Assembly (NCBI GenBank): GCA_024516035.1
Contig: CM044959.1
Span: 9,801,665-9,865,664, forward strand
Direction: 5' to 3'
DNA from: Bactericera cockerelli
Taxonomy: Eukaryota; Arthropoda; Insecta; Hemiptera; Triozidae
DNA length: 64,000 nt
Shown: one piece after another, positions 20,381 through 30,842 of the stretch
How the letters are laid out: the number at the start of each line of letters is the position of its first letter
Numbering within the stretch: position 1 is the stretch's first letter
Made by a program: the position numbers and the translations under genes
The notes under the pieces: generated by a model
What the model saw: the letters and a program-made list of their open reading frames with translations, nothing else
Databases searched by the model: none
Told to the model about the DNA's origin: nothing

Positions 20381-23300
20381 CTAAACAGGGTTCTCTAGAA
20401 TAAAGTTTCTTTCACTTGCTACAGTCATGTAGTATGAAACAATATTATCCATCACAACATTTGAGGTGATAGATTTGAGATCAATCAAAAAATTATGAAG
20501 GCTGACAATTTCTGCACCCAGGTATCTTTTACGAACATTTTTGAAAACTGGACAGGAGCAAAAGAAATGCCATACAGTATCCATCAATTTTGAATTGCAT
20601 ATTGTACAAAAACTTTTTCCTTCAAATTTAGACTTCAAACTACCATAGGAAATAACAGCAAATTCGTCCCCTGATAGTCGCAGTTGACAGAAAAACCTTC
20701 TCTTATGCAGAGTTACCTCAGGGGATGTAAGCCAAACTGATGCCCCCAAACCTATGGGATGAGTGACCAGACATTTGAAAGTCGAACTGTAGAGCGACTC
20801 CTCCACTCTTTTGATGTCATTTGCCCGCAATCTAGATACTAGTTCGTCTAGGATCTCTGGTATAATATTTTTGATAGTTTCTATATCCTGGTTTACCCAC
20901 ATATTGTCAAAACCAAGATCACTGATCACCCATTTTAACTGTTTGCACCAATTGTACCTTACATCCACAATCCTGTCAATATTATTACATTGCTTCAAGA
21001 GTTCTAAAAAGCAAATTTTTGGATAACGATCATTAGACATTGAGAGGATCTTGCACCACCAATTTAACATTTTTTGGAGAACTAATTTTTTCAACATAAC
21101 AAGCCCTAACTCCATTCTGAGGTAATGACCGGGTGTTGATCGGGTGAGGTAAAGAATTGATTTGTAGAAGAAAGTTTGTACTCTTTCCAAGTCCTCCACG
21201 TACCTCCACGCCCATACTTCAGCACAATAGAGGGCAGTGGCCAGGACAACTGAATCAAAAAGTTTTTTCCAAACTTCCAAATCAGCTACTTTAGAACTCT
21301 TAACGATCTCAGATATCCTGGCCGTTGCCGCCTTGCCCTTAACATATGCGTGCTCGCTTGCAATACGAAACAACCCAGAACTGGAAAATTTTATTCCTAG
21401 GTACGTAAAGTCTTTTACAATTTCCAAATTTTCCCCATTATAGGAGAACTGACAACTCCTAGGGTACCCACCCTTTTTTCTAAAGATAACAATTTTTGTC
21501 TTGTCTACATTTACAGTCAAAGTGAACATATCACAATATTTCTTAAGAAGATTTAATTTTCTTTGTAAATCAATCTGTGAGGAACCAAACAAAACAAGGT
21601 CATCTGCATAGAATAGAACCACCAGATCAATATGACCGTCTACGTTTAAGCCAGTGGCACCGTTTGCTCTCAGGAATTCCTCAAAGTCAGAAACAAAAAG
21701 ACTGAAAAGGAGTGGTGAAATCGTATCACCTTGCAAAATACCCTGCTGAACATTAATAGGCTTAGTTAGGGTGCGGTTATAATCAACCTGGCTAAGGACT
21801 TGTTCAAACTCATCTAGGACTGCTTCCTGACGTTCACCTTCTCTTGCTTTTGGCTTTGTTATTTTAACCTGAACCTTTGCATTGCTGTACAAATTTCGCA
21901 AAATATTTATGAATTTAACACTCACCCCAAGCTTGAAAAGTTTGTACCATAGAACATCATGAAGCAGTCCATCAAAAGCTTTACGGAAATCCACAAAGGC
22001 CGCAAAGACCTTTGATTTAGGCAGTCTAATGTTCAAGTGTACAACAGAGCTCAAAGTGAACACCAAGTCTGAGCAGCACCTACCCGCCCGAAACCCGCAC
22101 TGGTTCTCTGGCAAGACACCTGCCTCCTCGCAGTAAGCTGTTAACCTGTTTGTTAGAATTTGAGTGAATAGCTTGCATATAACGTTTATTAATGAAATGC
22201 CACGATAATGGTCAATATTACTAACATCACCCTTCTTAAAGAGAAGGAACATGAGTATGTTTGACCAGCTCTGAGGAACAACTTCAGTTTGAATGATTTT
22301 ATTAAAGAGTGCCACTACTCTGGCAGTTAACTGCTCTGGCATGTGCTTAAATAACTCATAAATGAGTAAATCCTCCCCACCAGCCTTATTGTTTTTACAA
22401 TTCTTAAGGCAGAAATCAAACTCCTCGGTAGAAACATCCCCATCTAACATAATGTTAAATACACCTAAAGCGTTCTCCACCTGTAAAACCTCAACTTTAA
22501 TGACATCACTAACAGGACTTTTCATGGAGAAAACCTCCCTGAAATGAGACTCAACCTCCCCAATATCCAGCTCAGGTGTTCTTTGCTTTCTAGAGCCATA
22601 TCTTTTTATGGTTTTCCAGAACTGTGCCGAATTTTTAACATCACTTAGAGCAGATAACATATTTGTTTCAAATTTCACCCTTTTGTCTGTTAGAAGTTTT
22701 AAGTACCTTTTTTTTGCTTCGAGGAAGACCTCAACATAAGGTGAAGAAAAATTTACTCTTTTGGCTGCTCTCAAATGATGATTCATAAAGAATTTAGCAC
22801 TATGACACTCCTGATCATACCAAAGTTTTTTAAATAAATTACCTTTGCATTTTGTACCATCTTTATAAAGGCTTAACTCTTTACAAACCAAAATTAACAA
22901 GTTTCTAATATAATGATATTCTTGCTCAGTGGTAAAATAGGAAACATCAACCATCAGGTTTAGAGACTCAAGAGCGCTGTAGTACTGCTCAGACTTAGCC
23001 TGGGACCAAATTATTTTTGGACCATTAGAAATAAATGATACCTCATCTTTCAATAGATTACTTTTAAGACTAACAGTAATAGGTAAATGATCAGATGCCA
23101 AAAAGAAATCGGACACTTTGAAATCGGTAATAATACTGAGTGTACTCAAACTACACCAAACCAGGTCCACACAGCTCTGCCCTCGGTGCCCCACGTAAGT
23201 GTAATTAGCAGGAGAATCATTAACTGACCTACCATTTAAAACCACACACCCAATATCCTGCATGACACCCACAATGTGACGACCGGAAGCATTGCAAGTG

Positions 23301-23836
23301 ACGTCCCTGGTAAGGCGCTCGTGGTACAGAGAAGAACCCTCAAACCATTCTTCATCTCCTTGGTTTAGTGACCCGATACGCGCATTCATATCACCCCCAT
23401 AGATTTGCTTGCAAGGGTGAGAGTCTCCGATTTCTTCTAAAGCAAATTGTAAGTTCTGAAAAATGGGGAGAGGTGTATTAGGGGGAAGATATATGTTCCC
23501 AAACACCAAGTCCAGTTCTTTAACATACATAAACAGCCAGTATTCATTAGAAAGTACCAGATTGACATTAAAGCTCTTATTGTATATGCAAACTAAACCC
23601 CCTTTAAACCTTCCGAGATTTCCAACTCTTGTTGCTTGAACAGATAAAAAGTTGTATGTATCACCTAAAACTGAATTCAGATGGAAATCCCTTACCCAGG
23701 TCTCAGATAAGAAAATAAATTCAAATTCTAATAACTCATTACTACTCAAGAGCAAATTTAACTTCTTTGGTCCGTTAACGTTCAGCCACAGGACGTTCAA
23801 GTTTCTTTTTTCCTTATCAAATTTGTTTGTTATCAA
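20381..23836 (-). CDS. LINE ORF2: endonuclease / reverse transcriptase
   Basis: A 1151-residue open frame. The N-terminal apurinic-type endonuclease is shown by NVLWLNVNGPKKLNLLL, FIFLSETWV, YGGDMNARIG and LASDHLPITVSL. The reverse transcriptase follows: NNKAGGEDLLIYELFK, FLLFKKGDVSNIDHYRGISL, CGFRAGRCCSD, FVDFRKAFDG, QGDTISPLLFSLF and the catalytic FYADDLVLFG. The C-terminal segment holds a cysteine/histidine knuckle, CTICNSKLMDTVWHFFCSC. It nicks chromosomal DNA and primes reverse transcription of its own RNA. Key residues are all present, so the protein could be active. The start is the first methionine after the ORF1 stop. Confidence 0.95.
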   Translation of the reverse strand: MITNKFDKEKRNLNVLWLNVNGPKKLNLLLSSNELLEFEFIFLSETWVRDFHLNSVLGDTYNFLSVQATRVGNLGRFKGGLVCIYNKSFNVNLVLSNEYWLFMYVKELDLVFGNIYLPPNTPLPIFQNLQFALEEIGDSHPCKQIYGGDMNARIGSLNQGDEEWFEGSSLYHERLTRDVTCNASGRHIVGVMQDIGCVVLNGRSVNDSPANYTYVGHRGQSCVDLVWCSLSTLSIITDFKVSDFFLASDHLPITVSLKSNLLKDEVSFISNGPKIIWSQAKSEQYYSALESLNLMVDVSYFTTEQEYHYIRNLLILVCKELSLYKDGTKCKGNLFKKLWYDQECHSAKFFMNHHLRAAKRVNFSSPYVEVFLEAKKRYLKLLTDKRVKFETNMLSALSDVKNSAQFWKTIKRYGSRKQRTPELDIGEVESHFREVFSMKSPVSDVIKVEVLQVENALGVFNIMLDGDVSTEEFDFCLKNCKNNKAGGEDLLIYELFKHMPEQLTARVVALFNKIIQTEVVPQSWSNILMFLLFKKGDVSNIDHYRGISLINVICKLFTQILTNRLTAYCEEAGVLPENQCGFRAGRCCSDLVFTLSSVVHLNIRLPKSKVFAAFVDFRKAFDGLLHDVLWYKLFKLGVSVKFINILRNLYSNAKVQVKITKPKAREGERQEAVLDEFEQVLSQVDYNRTLTKPINVQQGILQGDTISPLLFSLFVSDFEEFLRANGATGLNVDGHIDLVVLFYADDLVLFGSSQIDLQRKLNLLKKYCDMFTLTVNVDKTKIVIFRKKGGYPRSCQFSYNGENLEIVKDFTYLGIKFSSSGLFRIASEHAYVKGKAATARISEIVKSSKVADLEVWKKLFDSVVLATALYCAEVWAWRYVEDLERVQTFFYKSILYLTRSTPGHYLRMELGLVMLKKLVLQKMLNWWCKILSMSNDRYPKICFLELLKQCNNIDRIVDVRYNWCKQLKWVISDLGFDNMWVNQDIETIKNIIPEILDELVSRLRANDIKRVEESLYSSTFKCLVTHPIGLGASVWLTSPEVTLHKRRFFCQLRLSGDEFAVISYGSLKSKFEGKSFCTICNSKLMDTVWHFFCSCPVFKNVRKRYLGAEIVSLHNFLIDLKSITSNVVMDNIVSYYMTVASERNFILENPV

Positions 23837-23923
23837 TATTTCTTCATCCTTGTTTACATGTGTAAAGTTAGCATTAATTAAGTTTCCTTGCGTTTTGATC
23901 TGTTGGGGTGGTTGCCGTGGTTG

Positions 23924-24466
23924 CTATGTTTCCTCTTCGGTCCTTTTTTCCTCCTTGCCGTCGTCTTGTTTATTCGACTCTGTTGCAGCTTGTGAACTTC
24001 CTGCATGGGTGATACTTGGTGACTGTGGCTGTTTGGTGGTGAGTTTGTCAACAAGTTTAGCTACTTCTGGTCCCAGGATATTAGCTCCTACTGAATTCGA
24101 TCGTTGCCTTCCTAGACTTGAGTTGAAGAATTTGTTGATCGTGGTCTGTTTCGATGTTGTTGGTGGTTGTTTTTTAGATTTTCTTCCTGTTTTCCCCTGG
24201 ACTTCATCTGATGGAGATCTCGATCTTTTCATGTTAGGAGTATTTTTATTACCTCGCGTCTGTGCATCTTCTTTCATTTCCACATCTTCGTCTTCTCCCG
24301 TGTCTTCGTTTTCATTCTTCTTTGTTTGATCCTCTTCGTTGGACCAGAGAACACCATCCACCCAGAGTTTGTCCTGTCTCAGGTATACCTGTGTTTTTCC
24401 TCCCTCTTTCAAGGACTTCATTACTTTCTTTAGCTCTTTTCGTTTTTCTACCACTTCCTTGCAGAA
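23924..24466 (-). CDS. LINE ORF1, C-terminal part
   Basis: The frame runs from the gap edge to a stop at 23924. It reads FCKEVVEKRKELKKVMKSLK (helical, charged), then TQVYLRQDKLWVDGVLWS, an acidic stretch NEDTGEDEDVEMKED, a basic stretch KRSRSPSDEVQGKTGRKSKK that could be a nuclear localisation signal, and KQTTINKFFN. ORF1 proteins of LINEs are RNA chaperones of the retrotransposition particle. QTTINKFF fits the PCNA-interacting (PIP) consensus. The N-terminus lies in or beyond the N run; the open frame beyond the gap is GA-repeat sequence and not part of the protein. Confidence 0.7.
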   Translation of the reverse strand, partial: FCKEVVEKRKELKKVMKSLKEGGKTQVYLRQDKLWVDGVLWSNEEDQTKKNENEDTGEDEDVEMKEDAQTRGNKNTPNMKRSRSPSDEVQGKTGRKSKKQPPTTSKQTTINKFFNSSLGRQRSNSVGANILGPEVAKLVDKLTTKQPQSPSITHAGSSQAATESNKQDDGKEEKRTEEET

Positions 24467-24566
24467 NNNNNNNNNNNNNNNNNNNNNNNNNNNNNNNNNN
24501 NNNNNNNNNNNNNNNNNNNNNNNNNNNNNNNNNNNNNNNNNNNNNNNNNNNNNNNNNNNNNNNNNN
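24467..24566. other. assembly gap (100 N)
   Basis: Exactly 100 N, a conventional length for a gap of unknown size. It separates LINE ORF1 from GA-rich sequence, so the true distance and the LINE 5' end are unknown. Confidence 1.
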
Positions 24567-24800
24567 AGAAAGAGAGAGAGAGAGGAATAAAAGAGCAGAG
24601 AGGGGTTAAAAAGAGGAGTGAGGGAGAGAAAGAGAGAGAGAGAAAGCGGAGAGAGGGAGATAATGAGGAGAAAGGGAGAGAAAGGGAAAGGAAAAGAGAG
24701 AGCACATAGAGGAATAGAAAGAGCAGAGAGAGGGAGAGAAAGAGGAGAGAGGGAGAGAAAGAGGAGAGAGAGAGAGAGAAAGAGAGAGGTGAAATAGATA
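24567..24800. repeat. (GA)n-rich low-complexity tract
   Basis: AGAGAGAGAGA and GGAGAGAAAG repeats with interruptions; likely the cause of the gap beside it. Confidence 0.95.
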
Positions 24801-25380
24801 GGTATAGGGCAGAGAGGGGCAAAAGTTCGGATGGGACAAGAGGTTATGATAAATGGCGACAGAAAGCGCAAAAGAAATGGAAGCAAACAATTTAGAGAAG
24901 AATCGAAAGCGGGAAATATTTCAGACTAATACATAATATTTCAATAACTAATTTCATATTTTCCGAAAGAAAAACATTTTGGAACGCTACCAAAGTTAAC
25001 GAAACTCGTTCTCTCGTGAGTTTGTTTCTTTTATGTTTTTTAATTGCAAAATGTTGTAAGTTGTAAATGAAATTTTGTCAGCTGGAATTGTTTTCAAACC
25101 ATGGCTCACTATTCTGAGGAAAAGGCGTTTTTAAAAAGCTATTATTTTTGCTTAATATTTCTTTTTTTTTTAATGATATTTATTAACAGAGGAGACTTAA
25201 CAATCAGAGTCCTTGCTCCTAACATTTCTTTAAAACTATGGTTAATTATTCTGGGCAGGGTTTTTTTGTATCCACACTTCGCGGGGAACCTGTAAATCTG
25301 CTACCCTTATCAACCTCAACCAGCCTTGGTTGGGCCGGAAATGGCGAGAGAGACTCGAAGGTTGAAATTTGCGCATTTAC
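24801..25380. other. non-coding, nothing recognised
   Basis: GGCTCACTATTCTGAGGAAA at 25101 and GGTTAATTATTCTGGGCAGG at 25240 hint at a diverged duplication of about 140 bases. No gene is seen. Confidence 0.35.
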
Positions 25381-25443
25381 CTCGTCTCCCTTCTGTATCT
25401 CAATGCTGATTCTCTGATATAAGTACCGCCCAGCCATCTTCAT
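25381..25443 (-). CDS. candidate short first exon, unidentified
   Basis: On the minus strand MKMAGRYLYQRISIEIQKGD ends in E just before a GTAAATGC donor-like site. Two nearby methionines and the abrupt donor suggest a first coding exon of 21 codons, phase 0. No family is recognised. It is upstream of the TPX2-like exons on the same strand and could belong to that gene or to another. It may equally be chance. Confidence 0.25.
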
Positions 25444-25615
25444 TCCACATTTATCTACCAACATTAAGTACTCCTATTTCTTGAACAAAAAATATAATAA
25501 TTTTATTTAAACATTTTTCACAATCGAAAATTCAAAGTAGTGTTGCTCGTGCAAGGGAAAACAATCAATAAAAGAAGGCATGTCCACAAAAAAATCTCGA
25601 AAAGTTTTTCATAAA

Positions 25616-25823
25616 TAATAATAATATTGCCTTATTTATACTATCCGATAAGGATTATTAAAGTCCCATTATTCCAGCAGTAAGCCCAAGACATATTATT
25701 ATGTGGTAAAAATCCCAAATGGGAGGATCACTTGTCATGTCCCGGCTGGGTTTCGAACCCACGACCTCTGGAATCTTTGGATTCACGGAGTGTCGCCTTT
25801 ACCACTGAGCTACCGGGACAGAC
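25616..25823 (-). repeat. SINE family A, full length
   Basis: Minus strand: TGTCCCGGTAGCTCAGTGGT, AAAGGCGACACTCCGTGAAT, GGTTTCGAAACCC-type box B with CCAGCCGGGACATGACAAGT, then body and ATTATTATT tail. Confidence 0.85.
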
Positions 25824-26224
25824 TAAACAAGGTATAACTGACAATAATAATAAACAAGGTATAACTGACAAAATAAACAACTTATTTATTTAAAAATCAA
25901 CAGTATAAAGTTTCAACAACAAAATAAATGTAAATCACAAAAATAATCAATAGAAAATACAGAAGGTTTAATCAAAATAATTTGAAGATAAAAAAACACT
26001 TGCTTTTTTTTCAATAGCCAAGTGTTCTCTATCTTAAAATTATTTTGATTTTTATTTGTTTACTATAGCATAAAATTTATTTAATTCGACCACTGTTACA
26101 CATAAGCAAAATACTCTCTCTCTCTCTCTCTCTATAACGATACCTATAAAATTGTAAAATAAAACGAATAGAAATAGTCTGATTCGATTAAGTGGTTTAC
26201 AATGAAATAATAATAATAATAACA
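25824..26224. other. AT-rich non-coding with (CT)n
   Basis: AACAAGGTATAACTGACA is repeated twice at 25825-25870. (CT)9 lies near 26115-26132. No gene is seen. Confidence 0.45.
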
Positions 26225-26425
26225 CTGTCAGTAGAACGTACTAATAATAATAACATCGCCTGAGTCTAATGAGTCCAATTATTCCAGCAGTAAGCCCAAG
26301 ACGTATTATTTTGTGGTCAAGATCCCGAATGGGAGGATATCTTGTCATGTCTAGGCTAGGTTTTGAAACCACGATCACTGGATTACCAGTCAGACATCTT
26401 GACCACTGAGCTACTGGGAACGAAC
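26225..26425 (-). repeat. SINE family A copy, diverged
   Basis: Minus strand: TTCCCAGTAGCTCAGTGGTC, AAGATGTCTGACTGGTAATC, then GACATGACAAGATATCCTCC, ATTCGGGATCTTGACCAC and an AATAATAATAA-type tail. Confidence 0.75.
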
Positions 26426-26628
26426 TATGTTTAATACTCAAATAAAAGACCAAACTAATATACAAAAAATTATTTCAACATCTTTTGACATTAAAAGATA
26501 AAAAAATGGATCTAATTAGTTTGGTTTTTAAGATTATTTTTTAACGTGTGACATGAATACATAATTATTTCTAAATCTCTCTCACTTTAACGCACACGCA
26601 CAAAGTGTCATTGTCTCGCATGGCTAAA

Positions 26629-27570
26629 CAGGGTGTTTCTTTTTATGCGAATTAGCGCGATTACTAGGCCCCTGTTGGAAATACAAGAAATCTATTCCGA
26701 GATCATTTCCATTAGCTCAAAAGGGGACATGTTATGATGACCTTTGCAGATATGTAAAATTTGCGCTTCAAGGTTGTTTCAATGTCAACTTCAAAATATT
26801 TAATGAATCGACCTGAATTTTATTGCATATTCCGATTTGCCATAAAAAATTGACTACATTCAACTATTTACAACAAAACCTCGTTTAACTTATTTTCTCG
26901 GTTTCCTTGAAATTGATTGCACCATTATTTCAGAAATCAATTTCAACAGACGCCTTTAAATATCTATTATTATTATTTTGATATTTTCTCATTCAGTATG
27001 ACAAGACCTTTATTTTCATACGACACACATGTGCAAGTTTGAGATGAGAAAATGAACTTGAAAAAAAAAACGGGAAAAATTTAAAATAAAAATATAATGT
27101 AAATAGTTTAATGAAGTTAAATGTCCATGGAAAATCTGAATATGCAATAAAATTCAGGTCGATCTGTTTAAGATTTTAAAGTTGACCTGGAAATAACCTT
27201 GAAGGATGTCCCCTTTTGAGCTATGAAAATGATCTCGGAATAGATGCTCTAAAGCACTTTCTACCACCTAACCCTCAGAGTCACATTATTATGTGGTCAC
27301 AAACTCAAATTAATGAGGAAAAATTCATGCACTGGGTGGGATTCAAACCAACGGATCCCTATGCTACCTGGATTACCAGTCCAGCACGTTAACCACTTGA
27401 CTACCAGAGCACGCTATTTTTTGTATTTCCAACAGGGGCCCAATACTCGGGCTGGTTCACTTGAAAGTCCCTAAAAGTACAAAAGTATTTAAAGGGATTT
27501 TCTTCACTAAGAGAGACGATTTAAGAAATGTTGAAATAAATCTTTTTAAAAAAAAAAATGAGACACCCAG
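26629..27570. mobile_element. long palindromic MITE (CAGGGTG ends) with a nested SINE
   Basis: The left end ACAGGGTGTTTCTTTTTA is complementary, with mismatches, to the right end AAAAATGAGACACCCAGT. Inside, GGCCCCTGTTGGAAATACAA (26672) pairs with TTGTATTTCCAACAGGGGCC (27423), TCTATTCCGAGATCATTT with AAATGATCTCGGAATAGA, and TCGACCTGAATTTTATTGCA with TGCAATAAAATTCAGGTCGA. A family C SINE at 27253-27415 interrupts the right arm. CAGGGT-type ends are typical of Tc1/mariner-derived MITEs; no transposase remains. Confidence 0.7.
27253..27415 (-). repeat. SINE family C nested in a MITE
   Basis: Minus strand: GTGGTTAACGTGCTGGACTG, GTAATCCAGGTAGCATAGGG, ATCCGTTGGTTTGAATCCCA and CCCAGTGCATGAATTTTTCC. 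It splits complementary arms of the surrounding palindrome, so it arrived later. Confidence 0.8.
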
Positions 27571-27604
27571 TATACATCTTTCTTTCTCTTTCTCACTATC
27601 GTTC

Positions 27605-28937
27605 GCGCGCTCCTTCACGAATGAGTCACTCACTCAATCACTACCAAGAATCGGCTCTGTCACCATCCGAATGAGTCACTCAATCACTACCAAGAATCGG
27701 CTCAGTCACCATCCGAATGAGTCACTCACTCAATCACTACCAAGAATCGGCTCAGTCACCATCTTGTCTCGCGTGGCTAGGTACTCCTGTCTCTCTCTCT
27801 CTCGTTCGCGAGCTGCTTCACGAATGAGTCACTCACTCAATCACTACCAAGAATCGGCTCGGTCACCATCTTGTCTCCTGTGGCTAGATACGCCTGTCTC
27901 TCTCTATCCTTCACGAATGAGTCACTCACTCAATCACAACCAAGAATCGGCTCAGTCACCATCTTGTCTCGCGTGGCCAGATACTCCTGTCTCTCTCTCT
28001 CTCGTTCGCGAGCTGCTTCACGAATGAGTCACTCACTCAATCACTACCAAGAATCGGCTCGGTCACCATCTTGTCTCCTGTGGCTAGATACGCCTGTCTC
28101 TCTCTATCCTTCACGAATGAGTCACTCACTCAATCACAACCAAGAATCGGCTCAGTCACCATCTTGTCTCGCGTGGCCAGATACGCCTGTCTCTCTCTCT
28201 CTCGTTCGCTAGCTGCTTCAAGAATGAGTCACTCACTCAATCACTACCAAGAATCGGCTCAGTCACCATCTTGTCTCGCGTGGGTAGATACGCCTGTCTC
28301 TCTCTCTCTCTCGTTCGCGAGCTGCTTCAAGAATGAGTCACTCACTCAATCACTACCAAGAATCGGCTCAGTCACCATCTTGTCTCGCGTGGGTAGATAC
28401 TCCTGTCTCTCTCTCTCGTTCGCGAGCTGCTTCACGAATGAGTCACTCACTCAATCACTACCAAGAATCGGCTCAGTCACCATCTTGTCTCGCGTGGCCA
28501 GATACGCCTGTCTCTCTCTCTCTCGTTCGCGAGCTGCTTCACGAATGAGTCACTCACTCAATCACTACCAAGAATCAGCTCAGTCACCATCTTGTCTCGC
28601 GTGGCTAGGTACACCTGTCTCTCTCTATCCTTCACGAATGAGTCACTCACTCAATCACTACCAAGAATCGGCTCCGTCACCATTTTGTCTCGCGTGGCCA
28701 GGTACGCCTGTCTCTCTCTATCCTTCACGAGCTGCTTCAAGAATGAGTCACTCACTCAATCACTACCAAGAATCGGCTCAGTCACCATCTTGTCTCGCGT
28801 GGCTAGATACGCCTGTCTCTCTCTCTCTCGTTCTCGAGCTGCTTCAAGAATGAGTCACTCACTCAATCACTACCAAGAATCGGCTCAGTCACCATCTTGT
28901 CTCGCGTGGCTAGGTACGCCTGTCTCTCTCTATCCGG
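27605..28937. repeat. minisatellite of about 100-base units overlapping the PDPR stop codon
   Basis: Units read GAATGAGTCACTCACTCAAT, CACTACCAAGAATCGGCTCA, GTCACCATCTTGTCTCGCGT, GGCTAGATACGCCTGTCTCT plus (CT)n and CGTTCGCGAGCTGCTTCA. About 14 copies, some lacking the last module. The right edge lies inside the last PDPR exon, whose stop codon is in the first unit. Long + strand frames here come from the period. Confidence 0.95.
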
Positions 28938-29078
28938 ATACTTGGTGGGCAGGATGGGCGAGTGAAGATTCACCTTGGCCGGGTATCGAATCCCCGCTAT
29001 GTCCACCTCGTAGTCGCCTGAGAGAATGTAGTCGTTCGTGACCACCTGGCCTTTGTTCTGGACGAACCCTAGACACAC
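28863..29078 (-). CDS. PDPR: PDPR terminal exon (end of GCV_T C-terminal domain)
   Basis: The acceptor is TTGATTTCAG. The exon reads VCLGFVQNKGQVVTNDYILS, GDYEVDIAGIRYPAKVNLHS, PILPTKYPD, then RERQAYLATRDKMVTEPILG and SD before TGA. The part up to ILPTK is the normal end of the barrel-like C-terminal domain. The last 20 or so residues are encoded by the minisatellite, so the natural C-terminus has been replaced by repeat-encoded sequence. Confidence 0.88.
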   Translation of the reverse strand: MCLGFVQNKGQVVTNDYILSGDYEVDIAGIRYPAKVNLHSPILPTKYPDRERQAYLATRDKMVTEPILGSD

Positions 29079-30800
29079 CTGAAATCAATCATTTTTTTGT
29101 GAACTATTTTTATGAAGGATATACATTTGTTCTGGACAAACCCTAGATACACCTGAAATCAATAATTTTTTTGTGAACTATTTTTATGAAGGATATACAT
29201 TTGTTCTGGACAAACCCTAGACACACCTGAAATCAATCATTTTTTTGTGAACTATTTTTATGAAGGATATACATTTGTTCTGGACAAACCCTAGATACAC
29301 CTGAAATCAATAATTTTTTTGTGAACTATTTTTATGAAGGATATACATTTGTTCTGGACAAACCCTAGACACACCTGAAATCAATCATTTTTTTGTGAAC
29401 TATTTTTATGAAGGATATACATTTGTTCTGGACAAACCCTAGATACACCTGAAATCAATAATTTTTTTGTGAACTATTTTTATGAAGGATATACATTTGT
29501 TCTGGACAAACCCTAGACACACCTGAAATCAATCATTTTTTTGTGAACTATTTTTATGAAGGATATACATTTGTTCTGGACAAACCCTAGATACACCTGA
29601 AATCAATAATTTTTTTGTGAACTATTTTTATGAAGGATATACATTTGTTCTGGACAAACCCTAGACACACCTGAAATCAATCATTTTTTTGTGAACTATT
29701 TTTATGAAGGATATACATTTGTTCTGGACAAACCCTAGATACACCTGAAATCAATAATTTTTTTGTGAACTATTTTTATGAAGGATATACATTTGTTCTG
29801 GACGAAAACTAGACACACCTGAAATCAATAATTTTTTTGTGACCTATTTTTCTGAAGATTATATCGTCGGCTGGAAGGTAAAACTGACCATCTGCATTTG
29901 GACCATCGCCATTTGGTCATTGAAATCTCCACCAGTCTTTCAGGTAAAAATTGTTTTTTTCGTTTTTTTCCGCGCATATGTTTAAATACTACCGAACTTT
30001 TGATTTTTAGCCAATAGTTAGGTTAATATCCGACCAGAATAACGAAAAATCGAGAAATGACCAACTGTCACTTGGTCAGTTTTACTTTCTAGCCGACGAT
30101 ATATTATGTACATTTTTTCTGGACGAATCCTAGACACACCAAAAATCAATTTTTTTTGTAAACTATTTTACCAGACACAATGCCAACACTTTCTCCTCAA
30201 TAGTTCACATCATACTTGCACAATGTTCTCCTTATTTTTTCAGAATGTCTGATTTTCTTCCGTTTTTATTTCTTAATGTAATCAGAAGTGAACAACCAAA
30301 AATGGACGCATCTGATTTATCAAGGTTGTGGATTCTTGGGCTTTTCAAAGTGGACCGATTGAACGTCACATCTTACGGGAATTTTGAATGTTGAGGAAAA
30401 TTTGGAAAAAATAAAATAAAAAATAATAATAATAATATCGTATAATAATAATATTGCCTTACTTTTACGCCCACAACTTACCTGTTTCTTGAACGTGAAC
30501 CCTTACCATATATCTCCGTTCCTGTAGATGGGCTCGCCCCCCCCCCCCCCCCACGTAGCTTGCCCATAGGATAGTAAACAAGCGCCCACAACTTTTTCTT
30601 CTGTTGAATACCATTTTATACACATCAATTTTTTCTATTGTGAATGAAATTGAAAAAAAAAAAAAAAAAAAAAAATATTATTATACATACTATTATTTTG
30701 AACTCCCCACCTTCAGCACAAGATTTTTATCTTTTGAAGGTGGGTATACCTTCATAGTTTGTTGAAGATGATAATGTAAAAAATAAATAAATGGAAACTT

Positions 30801-30842
<42 letters not shown>

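Larger units (their letters stand above)
20158..24466 (-). mobile_element. LINE (non-LTR retrotransposon), 5' end lost in assembly gap
   Basis: On the minus strand: ORF1 3' part (24466 to 23924), 87 bases of spacer, ORF2 (23836 to 20381), a short 3' UTR and a poly-A tail seen as T at 20158-20183. An APE-type endonuclease plus reverse transcriptase in ORF2 identifies a LINE. The clade is not certain (RTE/CR1/I-like features). Both ORFs lack internal stops, so the copy looks young. Target-site duplication cannot be tested because the 5' end is in the gap. Confidence 0.9.

Noticed and set aside
24567..24890. Extension of LINE ORF1 past the gap
   Set aside because: The frame beyond the N run is GA-repeat translation (LSLSPLSLPLS) and the N run length is arbitrary.
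27461..28853. Long + strand open frames (NESLTQSLPRIGSVTIL repeats)
   Set aside because: They arise from the minisatellite period and switch frame between units; no start context or homology.
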